Below, in pieces: positions 14,882-23,361 of a stretch of DNA of 45,348 nt (position 1 is its first letter; the number at the start of each line of letters is the position of its first letter). This DNA comes from Tumebacillus sp. BK434. Lineage in GTDB: Bacteria; Bacillota; Bacilli; Tumebacillales; Tumebacillaceae. The stretch spans positions 1 to 45,348 of the forward strand of contig NZ_SLXS01000013.1 in assembly GCF_004340785.1 (NCBI RefSeq). Reading direction: 5' to 3'. Under the pieces are notes generated by a model. It was not told the DNA's origin and ran no database searches. It saw only the letters and a list, made by a program, of their open reading frames with translations. The translations under genes were made by a program, and so were the position numbers.

Positions 14882-15982
14882 TTACACGTTGAAGCGGAAA
14901 TGCATGACGTCGCCGTCGTTGACGACGTACTCTTTGCCTTCCAGACGGACTTTGCCCGCTTCTTTCGCTGCGTTCATCGAGCCGTAGTGCACGAGGTCGT
15001 CGTACGCGACCGTCTCGGCGCGGATGAATCCTTTTTCGAAGTCGGTGTGGATGACGCCTGCTGCGCCCGGCGCTTTCGTGCCGCGGGTGATCGTCCAAGC
15101 GCGCACTTCTTGCACGCCGGCAGTGAAGTAGGTGATCAGGCCGAGCAGTTTGTAGGCCGACTTGATCAGGCGGTCGAGACCGGATTCTTGCAGGCCGAGT
15201 TCTTCGAGGAACATCTGCTTGTCTTCGCCTTCCAGCTCAGCGATCTCCGATTCAACTTTGGCCGAGATGACTACGACTTCAGCGCCTTCACCGGTTGCGA
15301 ACTCGCGGACTTTCTTGACCAGATCGTTTTCTTCCGTGTTGGCGACTTCGTCTTCTGCTACGTTCGCTACGTAGAGCATCGGCTTGATCGTCAGCAGGTG
15401 CAGGTCGCGAACGATCAGGCGCTCTTCGTCGCTCAGCTCGACGGAGCGGGCCGCTTTGCCATTTTCGAGCGCTTCTTTGAGGCGGTTGAGAACGGCTACT
15501 TCTTCCTGAACTTTCTTATCGCCCGATTTTGCGCCTTTTTTGGAGCGATCGAGACGCTTGTCCACCGACTCCATATCGGCGAAGATCAGTTCCAGGTTGA
15601 TCGTTTCGATATCGGACAACGGGTTCACGCCGCCGGAGACGTGCGTGATGTTGGAGTCTTCGAAGCAGCGGACGACATGCGCGATCGCGTTCACTTCACG
15701 GATGTGGCCGAGGAATTTGTTGCCGAGACCTTCGCCTCGGGAAGCGCCTTCGACCAGGCCCGCGATATCTACAAATTCAAATGCGGTCGGCACGACTCGG
15801 TTCGGAACGACGATTTCCGTCAATTTTTGCAAACGTTCGTCCGGCACTTCGACCACACCAACGTTCGGGTCAATCGTACAAAACGGGTAGTTTGCCGCTT
15901 CGGCGCCCGCTTTTGTAATCGCGTTAAAAAGAGTTGATTTGCCGACGTTCGGCAATCCTACAATACCAACAGACAAAGCCAT
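14882..15982 (-). CDS. ychF: Redox-regulated ribosome-binding ATPase YchF (OLA1 family)
   Basis: A 366-residue P-loop protein of the Obg-related YchF subfamily, which prefers ATP and binds ribosomes. Walker A is GIVGLPNVGKSTLFNAIT; DIAGLVEGASRGEGLGN is the G3 region; the NxxE-type specificity motif is LYVANVAEDE. The TGS domain at the C-terminus reads FFTAG-like TYFTAGVQEVRAWTI, then GVIHTDFEKGFIRAETVAYDDLV and ends VMHFRFNV. The start at 15982 has GGAGGTG eight bases upstream; a longer reading frame extends past the parS site and is not supported. Equivalent to B. subtilis yyaF, in the same place relative to oriC. Confidence 0.97.
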   Translation of the reverse strand: MALSVGIVGLPNVGKSTLFNAITKAGAEAANYPFCTIDPNVGVVEVPDERLQKLTEIVVPNRVVPTAFEFVDIAGLVEGASRGEGLGNKFLGHIREVNAIAHVVRCFEDSNITHVSGGVNPLSDIETINLELIFADMESVDKRLDRSKKGAKSGDKKVQEEVAVLNRLKEALENGKAARSVELSDEERLIVRDLHLLTIKPMLYVANVAEDEVANTEENDLVKKVREFATGEGAEVVVISAKVESEIAELEGEDKQMFLEELGLQESGLDRLIKSAYKLLGLITYFTAGVQEVRAWTITRGTKAPGAAGVIHTDFEKGFIRAETVAYDDLVHYGSMNAAKEAGKVRLEGKEYVVNDGDVMHFRFNV

Positions 15983-16045
15983 CTGGCTTACACCTCCAAA
16001 AGTATTCCAACCTCTATTATAGCAAATCCCTAGAGATTCCACTAA

Positions 16046-16061
16046 TGTTCCACGTGGAACA
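16046..16061. promoter_or_regulatory. parS site (perfect palindrome variant)
   Basis: TGTTCCACGTGGAACA is a perfect 16-bp palindrome and differs at one position from the parS consensus TGTTNCACGTGAAACA. It is intergenic, upstream of ychF. ParB (encoded at 26176-27024) should load here. Confidence 0.85.
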
Positions 16062-16110
16062 AGAAAAAAGTTCTCCCGCCTTGGTAGCGAAAGAACCTCT
16101 GTGGTCAGAA

Positions 16111-16374
16111 TTACTGAAGAGACTCTCCCTCGTGCATCGCTTCTGCAAAAGACGGGAGCATGTCCAAGTTGTTCCCGGTCTCTGGCTGGCCGTCCCCGGT
16201 GGAGTTGGCAATCGTCCAATTGCCTTCCTTGTCCAGAGACGTAATCGAGTCAAATTTCCCTTCGGCCGCTTCCTGCATCGCCTGCTGAATGGAAATCACC
16301 CGCCCGGTATGTGTCATCACTTCCGCAATGTCCCCGTTCTGGTCCTTGTTGACGGCGATGATCTTTTCACCCAT
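16111..16374 (-). CDS. DUF3892-like small protein
   Basis: An 87-residue protein that starts MGEKIIAVNKDQNGDIAEVM and continues THTGRVISIQQAMQEAAEGK, matching the DUF3892 pattern (a short domain of unknown function common in Bacillota). The ATG at 16374 has AAGGAGGG nine bases upstream; the ATG at 16383 is too close to it. The acidic C-terminal tail is likely disordered. No function is known. It is separated from ychF by the parS site. Confidence 0.75.
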   Translation of the reverse strand: MGEKIIAVNKDQNGDIAEVMTHTGRVISIQQAMQEAAEGKFDSITSLDKEGNWTIANSTGDGQPETGNNLDMLPSFAEAMHEGESLQ

Positions 16375-16437
16375 GGTCCACATCCCTCCTTATGCTTCAG
16401 GATGCACGAGAGAGAGGTTGTCTATCCGCAGTGCGGA

Positions 16438-16698
16438 CTATGCCCTCCGTCTGCTCTTCAGCAACTTAATCTGGGCATCCAGTTTCACAATCTGGAAGTC
16501 AATCACCTCGCACTGCATGTCCGATTTCCGGTTCGGGCGATTGATGACTTCTCTGTAGTAGGAGTTAAATTCTGTAAACCGTTTCTCAAGGCGTTCAAAA
16601 CCCTCCGTGAACACCCGCTCCAAACGAATATAGCTCTCTCTGTACTCTTGCAAAGCGATTTCTAAGCGGTCCCCTGGCTCAACACGCTCTGTGCTCAC
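16438..16698 (-). CDS. Small coiled-coil-like hypothetical protein
   Basis: An 86-residue protein, unrecognised. It starts at GTG (16698) with AGGAGG seven bases upstream. The sequence is charged and helical (LEIALQEYRESYIRLERVF, EGFERLEKRFTEFNSYY, DFQIVKLDAQIKLLKSRR), consistent with a coiled coil. It has no signal peptide or membrane helix and its basic end KSRRRA could contact nucleic acid. It lies between the DUF3892 gene and the WYL-like gene. Function unknown. Confidence 0.65.
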   Translation of the reverse strand: MSTERVEPGDRLEIALQEYRESYIRLERVFTEGFERLEKRFTEFNSYYREVINRPNRKSDMQCEVIDFQIVKLDAQIKLLKSRRRA

Positions 16699-16877
16699 AA
16701 TGATACCTCCTTGGGGGATGAAGAAAAATTGGGTTGACCCTCAGGCGAGGGTCACGTACTTGGGTCGGCTGGAGGTATTGCTTTTCTTCAATTAGCAGGT
16801 TCATTGTAGCACAGGTGGAGAAGCTCGGTCTTTCCCAAATGCACTTCAAAAGCCATCAAATTTTCGACAGGCTCCCT

Positions 16878-17108
16878 TTATCTTGTGAGAGGTCTTCGAG
16901 CTTGCAGGGAGGCTGCGAGGATCTGATCAGGACGGAAGGTCCGCGGCTTTTTGCGCAGGAAACAATAGGCCTGAATCCCCTCGTCTGTCACGTCGGTCAC
17001 CTGCACGACACGCTGGGAGATCGCCCCCTTGCTGTCCAGATAGATCAGCGAGACGGGTCGATGCTCGCGCTGTGAAATCTCAATCTCTTTTCTCCCTTGA
17101 ACTGCCAT
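16878..17108 (-). CDS. Stand-alone WYL-like domain protein
   Basis: A 76-residue protein consisting only of a WYL-type Sm-like beta-barrel: PVSLIYLDSKGAISQRVVQV, then EGIQAYCFLRKKPRTFRPDQILAA. The IQAYCFLRKKPRTFR segment corresponds to the family's conserved Y..C..R...R.FR.D.I pattern, in which WYL domains sense ligands, often nucleotides or nucleic acids. There is no fused HTH. The ATG at 17108 is preceded by GGAGGTG. Role unknown. Confidence 0.7.
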   Translation of the reverse strand: MAVQGRKEIEISQREHRPVSLIYLDSKGAISQRVVQVTDVTDEGIQAYCFLRKKPRTFRPDQILAASLQARRPLTR

Positions 17109-17213
17109 GCCGTACACCTCCGCTCGAATTTCCATCACGTTCTCTTCTTATTATATACGAACACACGTTCCTTATGCCACAAAAATCGAACATTTGTTCC
17201 TAAAAATCTGCAA

Positions 17214-17246
17214 AAAAATCCCCCCTCCGTTTCCCGGAGAGGAGAC
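17214..17246 (-). terminator. Terminator after yyaE-like gene
   Basis: On the minus strand TCTCCG, loop GGAAA, CGGAGGGGGGA, then a T-run (17218-17212). It sits 20 bases past the molybdopterin oxidoreductase stop. Confidence 0.8.
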
Positions 17247-17263
17247 CTCTGTCACTCACTCAT

Positions 17264-19276
17264 CTATGCTTTCGCCAAATTGACCAGGCAATCATACTGC
17301 GCCGACCCGATTCCCAAGTCGCTGCGGCGGTTCGAGGTCAAGGCATTGAGCGCCGTGCCCCGGTTGCCCCACCAGCCCTCTTCGATCTTGATCGTCCGCT
17401 TGTGCTGCCCGGAGACGATCTTCACGTTGCCCAGCACCTCGCCGCGCTCGTTGTACACGCGCACGAGATCGCCATCGGCAAGCCCCGTCTCCTCCGCCAC
17501 AAACGCCGAGATCTCCACCACCGGACGCTCCGGCATCTTCAGCACGTGATAATACTGCGAATTCAAGGAGCGCCGCGGATGGATCGTCAGCAGATGGTAC
17601 GGGTACTTCCGCGCCAGCTCCCGATCCCGGCGCGGGCTTTCCACCGGCTCTTCAAAAATCGGGATCGGCGATGCCCCGTCCGCTGCTGCCGCCGATGACG
17701 CAAACTCATACTTGCCCGACGGCGTGCCAAACTGAAAATCGGCCCACGCCACCGGCTCTTCATGCGCCTTCAAAAAACCGTCCTGCTGCAGTTTCTCCCG
17801 CGTGATGCCGTCCTCCTGCAGCGGAGCCATCGCCTCTTCCATCCATGCGTGCACATCGCGGCCAAATTCCTCGCCAAAGCCCAGCTCGTCGGCCAGCCCC
17901 TGCAGGATCATCCAGTCCGGACGCGTCTCGCCACGCGGCTCCACAACCCGGTTCACATAGGCCAGATAGGAGTGCCACATCGACGAGTACATGATGTCCT
18001 CTTCCTCAAACACCGTCGTGCACGGCAAGAAGTAATCGGCGATCATCCCCGTGTCATGCAGGAACATGTCGATCACCACTTTGCAAGGAATCGACTCATA
18101 CGCTGCCAAAGTCTTGCCCGTCTCCGGCAACTGCGCCACCGGGTTGCCCCGCGTCACAAACAGCACCTGTACGGGCTGCTCCGTACCCTGCACCGCCAAA
18201 ATTTCATCCGCCTGCGTGATCTTCGTGAACGCCCGGTAGTCGGTTCGCGCATCCGGCTTCATCAACTTCCGGTAGTCGAAGCGGTGCACCTGATTCGCAT
18301 AATGCACGCCGCCGCCGGAGCGTCCGACCTGTCCGCTCATCGCACCCAAGGCGTCGATCAACCGGATCGTGTTGCCGCCGTTGGCGTAGCGCTGCAGCCC
18401 GAGCCCCAGCAGCGTCGCCACCGCCTTGCCGGAGCCGTAGCGCTCCGCCAGCCAGCGAATGTCGTCGGCCGGCACATCGGTGATCTCCGCCGCCTGCTCG
18501 ACCGTCCATGTTCGCACATACTCAGCAAACGCATCATATCCGATGGCGTGCTCTTCGACAAACACCCGATCGACCAGCCCCTGCTGGAGCAGATGGGCCG
18601 CCATCCCCAGCACCAGCGCCCCGTCTGTGCCCGGCCGCGGTTGGAGCTGTCGCGTCGCTTTGCCGCTCAAATCGGTCATCAGCGGGTCGACGATGACCAG
18701 CTCCGCCCCGCGGTTCATCGCCCGCTTCAAAAACGGCATCATGTGCATGTTCGTCACCGAGACGTTGCGGCCCCAGACGACGATCACATCCGTATGTTCC
18801 GCCAAGTCCTCCGGATCGTGGCTTTTCCCATAGCCAAAATCGTATTTTTGCGCTTCCAGTCCCGCCCCCCAGCAGATCGAGCCGATCGTGTCGGTAAACC
18901 CGCCAAAGAGATTGAAAAAGCGACCCTCCAGATTCTTCAACAGCCCGGACGAGCCGTAATCATAGTGGTGCAGCACCGCCGTCGGCCCGTATTGCGCCTT
19001 GGCCTCCCGCATCTGCGCAGCGATCTCCTGAAACGCCTGCTCCCAGGAGATCTGCACCCACTCGCCGTCGACCTTCTTCAGCGGTGTCAGCACGCGCTCC
19101 TCATGATACAGCCGGTCGACCAGCTTCCGGCCTTTGATGCACAAGGACCCCTGCGTGATCGGATGATCAGGGTCGCCTTCGACTTTGATCAGCTTGCCGT
19201 CCTCGACATGCGCGATCATGCCGCAACAGTCCCAGCAGTCGAGCGGACAGGCTGTGCGAATCGTCTCCACCGCCAT
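17264..19276 (-). CDS. Molybdopterin-dependent oxidoreductase (YyaE-like)
   Basis: A 670-residue member of the DMSO-reductase/formate-dehydrogenase superfamily. The N-terminal [4Fe-4S] motif is TACPLDCWDCCGMI with a further Cys in QGSLCIKGR. Next come the molybdopterin-binding blocks: VVWGRNVSVTNMH, ELVIVDPLMTDLS, ATLLGLGLQRYANGG, GNPVAQLPETG, and the C-terminal domain YHLLTIHPRRSLNSQYY with AFVAEETGLADGDLV. There is no Tat signal, so it is cytoplasmic. Substrate unknown; B. subtilis yyaE is the positional counterpart. The ATG at 19276 shares its A with the TGA of the DUF951 gene (TGATG), so translation is coupled. Confidence 0.92.
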   Translation of the reverse strand: MAVETIRTACPLDCWDCCGMIAHVEDGKLIKVEGDPDHPITQGSLCIKGRKLVDRLYHEERVLTPLKKVDGEWVQISWEQAFQEIAAQMREAKAQYGPTAVLHHYDYGSSGLLKNLEGRFFNLFGGFTDTIGSICWGAGLEAQKYDFGYGKSHDPEDLAEHTDVIVVWGRNVSVTNMHMMPFLKRAMNRGAELVIVDPLMTDLSGKATRQLQPRPGTDGALVLGMAAHLLQQGLVDRVFVEEHAIGYDAFAEYVRTWTVEQAAEITDVPADDIRWLAERYGSGKAVATLLGLGLQRYANGGNTIRLIDALGAMSGQVGRSGGGVHYANQVHRFDYRKLMKPDARTDYRAFTKITQADEILAVQGTEQPVQVLFVTRGNPVAQLPETGKTLAAYESIPCKVVIDMFLHDTGMIADYFLPCTTVFEEEDIMYSSMWHSYLAYVNRVVEPRGETRPDWMILQGLADELGFGEEFGRDVHAWMEEAMAPLQEDGITREKLQQDGFLKAHEEPVAWADFQFGTPSGKYEFASSAAAADGASPIPIFEEPVESPRRDRELARKYPYHLLTIHPRRSLNSQYYHVLKMPERPVVEISAFVAEETGLADGDLVRVYNERGEVLGNVKIVSGQHKRTIKIEEGWWGNRGTALNALTSNRRSDLGIGSAQYDCLVNLAKA

Positions 19277-19479
19277 CAGGATTCGCCGCCTTTCCGCCGC
19301 AGCACTTTGCGCAGGTTGCGTTCGAAATCCCGGCGCGGGATCATCACCGAGCGTCCGCAGTTGACGCATTTCATGCGAATGTCCATCCCCAAGCGGATCA
19401 CTTCCCACTCGTTGGCGCCGCAGGGGTGGCCCTTCTTCATTTGCACAACATCCCCGAGATCAAACTGTTTGGCCTCCAT
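19276..19479 (-). CDS. DUF951 family zinc-ribbon-like protein
   Basis: A 67-residue protein with the DUF951 pattern: FDLGDVVQMKKGHPCGANEW, then WEVIRLGMDIRMKCVNCGRS and VMIPRRDFER. Cys-x2-Cys plus an earlier Cys suggests a metal-binding knuckle. The B. subtilis relative is yyzM, also next to this locus. Biochemical function unknown. GAGGAGAG precedes the ATG. It lies 22 bases after mscS and overlaps the oxidoreductase, forming a tight operon. Confidence 0.9.
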   Translation of the reverse strand: MEAKQFDLGDVVQMKKGHPCGANEWEVIRLGMDIRMKCVNCGRSVMIPRRDFERNLRKVLRRKGGES

Positions 19480-19501
19480 CGCTCTCTCTCCTCAGACGGG
19501 C

Positions 19502-20404
19502 TCAGCTTCCTGCCGCTGCCACCTTTTTCTTCTCATCCATGTCGGACTGCCCCGGAAACAGCGCGACCTGCTTGGGGTACGGAATCTCGATGCCTTCGCG
19601 GTCAAACGCCTCTTTGATCTTGTGCCGCAGCTCCCGTCCGACGCCGTAGTGCTCCATCGGCTTGCAATCCATCGTCATCCGTACGGTCACTTCGTGCGGC
19701 CCGATGTTCTGCACACCGAGCACCTGCGGCTCGCCGACCACATTTTCATTTTCCGACTGCACCTGCAAGCCGACCTCTTTCATCACAGCAAACACGCGCT
19801 GCAGATCCTCTTCAAACGCGACAAAAACGTCGACAACTGCCAACGAATTCGTCTTCGAATAGTTCGTCACTTGCTGGATCTGCGAGTTGGGGATGATATG
19901 GATCTCCCCGGTGTACGCCCGCACTTTCGAGATGCGCAGACCGACTTCCTCGACCGTCCCGCGAATCTGCAGATTGGTATTGATCATCACATTATCGCCC
20001 ACACCGAACTGATCTTCAAAGATGATGAAAAATCCGGTGAGGATATCCTTCACCAAGCTCTGTGCCCCGAACCCGATCGCCAGGCCTGCTACCCCGGCCC
20101 CGGCGATCAGCGTGGTGACATTGATCCCGACGTTCGACAGAATCATCAGCGCGACCAGGAAGTACACCACATAGCGCATCACATTCAACATCAGAGCGAT
20201 GATCGTCTTGCCGCGCCGTTCATCCATCCGCATCGTGCGGTGTGACAGCACGCGCCCGATCATCACGCGCCCCAGGTTCATCACAAGTTTCGCTGCGATC
20301 AGGATCAGCACGATCTTGATCACGATCCAGCCGATCCCCAGCCAAAAATCGGCCGAAGCCAGCGTTTCACCTAAGTTCGTTAACGTTTTCTGTATCGACT
20401 CCAT
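19502..20404 (-). CDS. Small-conductance mechanosensitive channel (MscS family)
   Basis: A 300-residue membrane protein with three N-terminal helices and the MscS pore helix TLIAGAGVAGLAIGFGAQSLVKDILTG (about residues 80-107; Gly/Ala packing), then the beta domain FFIIFEDQFGVGDNV and RGTVEEVGLRISKVRAYTGEIHIIPN. The cytoplasmic C-terminal domain ends with GIEIPYPKQ and a short tail. It opens on membrane tension to release solutes on osmotic downshock. AGGAGGGG precedes the ATG. It lies upstream of DUF951 and the oxidoreductase. Confidence 0.94.
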   Translation of the reverse strand: MESIQKTLTNLGETLASADFWLGIGWIVIKIVLILIAAKLVMNLGRVMIGRVLSHRTMRMDERRGKTIIALMLNVMRYVVYFLVALMILSNVGINVTTLIAGAGVAGLAIGFGAQSLVKDILTGFFIIFEDQFGVGDNVMINTNLQIRGTVEEVGLRISKVRAYTGEIHIIPNSQIQQVTNYSKTNSLAVVDVFVAFEEDLQRVFAVMKEVGLQVQSENENVVGEPQVLGVQNIGPHEVTVRMTMDCKPMEHYGVGRELRHKIKEAFDREGIEIPYPKQVALFPGQSDMDEKKKVAAAGS

Positions 20405-20469
20405 ATTCCCCTCCTAGAAAAGGTACAGTCTATTATACAAACTGTGCGAAGTTCAGTCATCCGCTCTGC

Positions 20470-20718
20470 TCACAACGTCACATAGGTTGGCCCGTCCGGT
20501 TTGAAGTACCCGCGCACGACCACCTCTTTTTCGGTCAGCACGCGCTGCACTACCTCCAGATCCTGCGGGAAGAAGTCGATCGACAACGCACACCCGGCCG
20601 TCACCGTCTTCGGCGTCGGGCGGATGTCGATGTCCAGTCCTGCCCCTTCCAGTTCCGCTTCTGCCCGCAAGGCATGATGCGTTGAATCAAACGCTACCAA
20701 CCAATACTCCACTGCCAT
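20470..20718 (-). CDS. DUF3343 (putative Se/S-carrier-like) protein
   Basis: An 82-residue protein: MAVEYWLVAFDSTHHALRAE, then EGAGLDIDIRPTPKTVTAGC and ALSIDF. This is the DUF3343 pattern (Se/S carrier-like), with the conserved Cys in AGCAL where relatives carry a persulfide or selenide. The start is uncertain. ATG at 20718 immediately follows AGGGGA, so GTG at 20712 with the same Shine-Dalgarno at about eight bases is an alternative. It follows the CvpA-like gene by 16 bases, in the same direction. In some genomes the family is linked to cysteine desulfurases and selenium or molybdenum enzymes; a related desulfurase is encoded 4 kb away here. Confidence 0.8.
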   Translation of the reverse strand: MAVEYWLVAFDSTHHALRAEAELEGAGLDIDIRPTPKTVTAGCALSIDFFPQDLEVVQRVLTEKEVVVRGYFKPDGPTYVTL

Positions 20719-20734
20719 TCCCCTGCCACCATCC

Positions 20735-21313
20735 TCACCAGAAAATAAACCGATACAAGACATGCACGAACACCGACTTCATCAGCCCCTGATCGAGCCA
20801 CTGCATCCCCTGAATCCAGCAGATCAGCCCCAGAACGCTGACCAGATAGGTGGAGATGGTCAGCCCGATCCCGAGCCCCATCACGCCGCCCAGCGCCTGT
20901 GAGCGCCACATGCCGTGCGCATCTCTCCATAGTGTCTCATACACGCGCAAGATCATTTGCAAGCCGATGAAAACCGCCCCGCCCATCAGGCCCAGCAGAA
21001 ACAGTTCGTAGAAACGCTCGACCACCGCAGGCGCGTGCGAGTTTAGTCCCTTGGTCACCGCTTGCGCAGTTTCCAGCTCTAAAAATCCGTTCGAGTACGG
21101 CGAGGTCTTCACCAGATGCCCGGCCATCCATTTAGCCAACCCAAAGCTCCAGCCTTCGTCAAACAGCACACTTTTCAAAAACGGGATCGACAGCGTCAAA
21201 ATGAACAGCGGCACCACCAGCGCCAGCGCATCGATGCAAGTTCGCAAAAAACCGCGCTTCCAGCCAAAATAGGCGCACCACGCCACCACGACCATCAACA
21301 GCAAGTCCACCAC
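20735..21313 (-). CDS. CvpA-family-like membrane protein
   Basis: A 192-residue integral membrane protein with four hydrophobic segments. It starts with VVDLLLMVVVAWCAYFGWKR, the CvpA-like first helix with a GWKRGFLR turn, then LVVPLFILTLSIPFL, LFLLGLMGGAVFIGLQMIL and QALGGVMGLGIGLTISTYLV. CvpA relatives affect purF expression/colicin V production or envelope integrity; function here is unknown. The start is GTG at 21313 or 21310, with a GGAGGCGGAG Shine-Dalgarno. The longer ATG start at 21400 overlaps the divergent yyaC promoter area and is unlikely. B. subtilis has a membrane protein (yyaD) at this place, but orthology was not tested. Confidence 0.75.
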   Translation of the reverse strand: MVDLLLMVVVAWCAYFGWKRGFLRTCIDALALVVPLFILTLSIPFLKSVLFDEGWSFGLAKWMAGHLVKTSPYSNGFLELETAQAVTKGLNSHAPAVVERFYELFLLGLMGGAVFIGLQMILRVYETLWRDAHGMWRSQALGGVMGLGIGLTISTYLVSVLGLICWIQGMQWLDQGLMKSVFVHVLYRFIFW

Positions 21314-21438
21314 CCGAGCTCCGCCTCCGTTCCCTGCACAAGGTTCTCTTCTCAAGGTATGAGCGGAGTGGACGAGGTATGAAACCTTTTCCAACTGCAT
21401 ATACTGGTAAAACCTATGAACTGCGGAGGAGAAACCAC

Positions 21439-22107
21439 ATGTTCAAACCAAACGTAACCCGGAGTGCCGATCTGCCGTACAAGGTTGACCATACAAGCGT
21501 TGAAGCTGCCAAGTTTCTTTCCGAACGACTTCTGCACACTGTTCATCAGCCGTCCCGTGAACGCCAAGTGGTAATCGTCTGCATCGGCACCGACCGTTCC
21601 ACAGGCGACGCGCTCGGGCCGCTCGTCGGCTCCAAGCTGAGCGGGCGTCTGCAAGCCCAGCAAGCGGTCGTCTACGGGACGCTCGATGCGCCTGTGCATG
21701 CCGTCAATCTTAAAGATACCATACAAGAGATCGAAGCGAAGTACCACCAGCCGTATGTGATCGCGGTCGATGCCTGCCTTGGGCAGCTCTCCTCGGTGGG
21801 CATGGTCACGCTCGGCGACGGCCCGCTGAAACCCGGTGCCGGCGTGAACAAAGTACTGCCGGAAGTGGGCCATATCCATATCACGGGCATCGTGAATGTG
21901 GGAGGCTTTATGGAATATTTCGTATTGCAGAACACGCGTCTGTCGGTCGTGATGAAAATGGCCGACTGCATCGCCGACGCGTTGACCGAATCGTTGACAC
22001 AAGCGGCCACGTTCCCGCTTCCCGAACTGCCGAGCCTGCCGGAGCCCGTTCCGCAAAAACAGCATTTGGTCAATCGGATCAACAACCTGCTCGGCTTCAA
22101 AAGCTAA
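21439..22107 (+). CDS. yyaC: Spore protease-like protein YyaC
   Basis: A 222-residue protein of the YyaC/DUF1256 family, related to the GPR germination-protease fold. Diagnostic segments: VVIVCIGTDRSTGDALGPLV at about 47-66, YGTLDAPVHAVNLKDTI, PYVIAVDACLGQLSSVGMV, KPGAGVNKVLPEVGHIHITG and VGGFMEYFVLQNTRL. It is found in spore formers and supports the assignment of a sporulating host. The ATG at 21439 has GGAGGA nine bases upstream. It is one of only a few rightward genes in the left block and shares its direction with ykuS. Confidence 0.92.
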   Translation: MFKPNVTRSADLPYKVDHTSVEAAKFLSERLLHTVHQPSRERQVVIVCIGTDRSTGDALGPLVGSKLSGRLQAQQAVVYGTLDAPVHAVNLKDTIQEIEAKYHQPYVIAVDACLGQLSSVGMVTLGDGPLKPGAGVNKVLPEVGHIHITGIVNVGGFMEYFVLQNTRLSVVMKMADCIADALTESLTQAATFPLPELPSLPEPVPQKQHLVNRINNLLGFKS

Positions 22108-22190
22108 TCCTTTCGCATAACAACCCCGACCTCTCCTCATACTAGCTTTGGTTGTCCCACTACCAAAGTCTCTGAGGGGAGGTTTTCGAA

Positions 22191-22448
22191 ATGACCAACA
22201 AACGTGTTGCTGTAGAAGCGAATCTGGGCAATGTGCGTGACTTCCTGAGCCAGCAGGGCTATGACTGCTGCGATCTCGACGCGCAGAACCTGAACAATCA
22301 AAGTCAAGGCCTCGATGCGATCGTCATCTCCGGCGCAGACCAAAACATCATGGGCATCAACGATACGACGACTAAAGCACCGGTCATCAACGCTCATGGC
22401 ATGCGCCCCGAAGAAGTCGCGCAGCGCATCCAAAACGCAACCCGCTAA
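22191..22448 (+). CDS. YkuS-family (UPF0180) protein
   Basis: An 85-residue protein: RVAVEANLGNVRDFLSQQGY, CCDLDAQN, LDAIVISGADQNIMGINDT, KAPVINAHGMRPEEVAQRI. This matches the UPF0180/YkuS family, short Rossmann-like proteins of unknown function in Bacilli. GGGGAGG lies about ten bases before the ATG. It is followed by a symmetrical terminator and then parS. Confidence 0.88.
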   Translation: MTNKRVAVEANLGNVRDFLSQQGYDCCDLDAQNLNNQSQGLDAIVISGADQNIMGINDTTTKAPVINAHGMRPEEVAQRIQNATR

Positions 22449-22452
22449 CCAA

Positions 22453-22490
22453 AAAACATCCTGGGCAGCTTCTCCGCCCCAGGATGTTTT
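22453..22490. terminator. Bidirectional terminator between ykuS and the 82-aa gene
   Basis: AAAACATCCTGGG (22453-22465) pairs with CCCAGGATGTTTT (22478-22490), A-rich on one side and T-rich on the other. It serves convergent genes. Confidence 0.85.
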
Positions 22491-22495
22491 CACAT

Positions 22496-22511
22496 TGTTC
22501 CACGTGAAACT
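22496..22511. promoter_or_regulatory. parS site
   Basis: TGTTCCACGTGAAACT matches the parS consensus TGTTNCACGTGAAACA at 15 of 16 positions. Its last two bases overlap the stop codon of the 82-aa gene. Confidence 0.88.
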
Positions 22512-22758
22512 ATTTCAAGTACCGCGTCCGCAGGAACAGGAACAGCCAAACAACCCCCAACCCCACAAACGCCATCCCGAACGCCGCCGAATCGCGGTTC
22601 AGGATATCTCCCAGTCCCCAGAAGATAAAGAAGAGGCCGGTGAACAACTCGCGAAGTTTGATATATCGTGTGTTGGTCTTATTGCGCAAAACCAAAATCA
22701 CGAACGTAAATGCGCCAAGCGCAGACAGCACCATCAAGATGTCGAGAAACTGCCACAT
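22510..22758 (-). CDS. 82-aa multi-pass membrane protein
   Basis: An 82-residue protein with three hydrophobic segments: FLDILMVLSALGAFTFVILV, ELFTGLFFIFWGLGDIL and GMAFVGLGVVWLFLFL, ending in basic RTRYLK. AAAGGAGA lies ten bases before the ATG. I do not recognise a family. It lies between the parS site and the DUF4446 terminator. Confidence 0.65.
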   Translation of the reverse strand: MWQFLDILMVLSALGAFTFVILVLRNKTNTRYIKLRELFTGLFFIFWGLGDILNRDSAAFGMAFVGLGVVWLFLFLRTRYLK

Positions 22759-22831
22759 GTGATGTAAGTCTCCTTTCCGGTCAAGTTGGCTCTACATTCC
22801 ATTATACTATAGGTGCTTCTAAATCAATAAC

Positions 22832-22858
22832 AAAAAAAGACCCCGCAATTGCGGAGTC
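22832..22858 (-). terminator. Terminator after DUF4446 gene
   Basis: On the minus strand GACTCCGC, loop AATT, GCGGGGTC, followed by seven T. It begins right after the DUF4446 stop. Confidence 0.88.
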
Positions 22859-22860
22859 CT

Positions 22861-23361
22861 CTATCTCATCTTTTCCATCGCCAGCGCGATCGCTTGCTTC
22901 TCTTCATCGCTCAGCGGATAGGTTGACGCACCGGCTGTGACCGGTTTGGCGTAAGAGCGGGATTCTTCGCGGCCAAAGATCGACGTAAACACGACTCCGT
23001 CCGCATCCCGGTTCAGCACCGCGATGCTGTAGCTGAGATCACTGCCTGTGCCTGGGAACGCATTGTAGCGCACCACGCCGACCGGACCGCACGAGATCTG
23101 CAGCTCCTGGGCTTGCTGTTTCTGTGCCGCGATGACACCTTGCACCGTTTCGCGCATCGCCCGCACATCGTCCGCATATGTAAACAGCGCTTGCTCTAAA
23201 TTCGCCTGCTCCATTCCTTTCATCAGCACCCGGTACCGCTTCTGCACTTTGCGCAGGCGTACCGACTGGATGATGAACACGATCAGAAGCAGCAACAGCA
23301 ACCCGAAAATCAACGCGACGACCGCATCGAGATTGGCCAAAATCCACTCGTTTGGCTCCAT
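22861..23361 (-). CDS. DUF4446 family membrane-anchored protein
   Basis: A 166-residue protein with one N-terminal helix (VVALIFGLLLLLLIVFII, about residues 14-31), then a charged helical stretch (KRYRVLMKGMEQANLEQAL) and a soluble domain with GPVGVVRYNAFPGTGSDLSY, SIAVLNRDADGVVFTSI and GREESRSYAKPV. This is the DUF4446 pattern, usually encoded near parB/noc in Bacillota. Function unknown; it probably sits at the inner membrane. GAGGAGGT precedes the ATG. Confidence 0.9.
   Translation of the reverse strand: MEPNEWILANLDAVVALIFGLLLLLLIVFIIQSVRLRKVQKRYRVLMKGMEQANLEQALFTYADDVRAMRETVQGVIAAQKQQAQELQISCGPVGVVRYNAFPGTGSDLSYSIAVLNRDADGVVFTSIFGREESRSYAKPVTAGASTYPLSDEEKQAIALAMEKMR

Noticed and set aside
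13778-15937. 719-codon rightward open frame
   Set aside because: It is antisense to ssb, rpsF and ychF. Its Ala/Val-rich start is the mirror of the ssb octapeptide repeat; there is no Shine-Dalgarno and no recognisable domain.
17762-20245. 827-codon rightward open frame
   Set aside because: Antisense to the molybdopterin oxidoreductase, DUF951 and mscS. It results from GC-rich codon bias and has no family motif.
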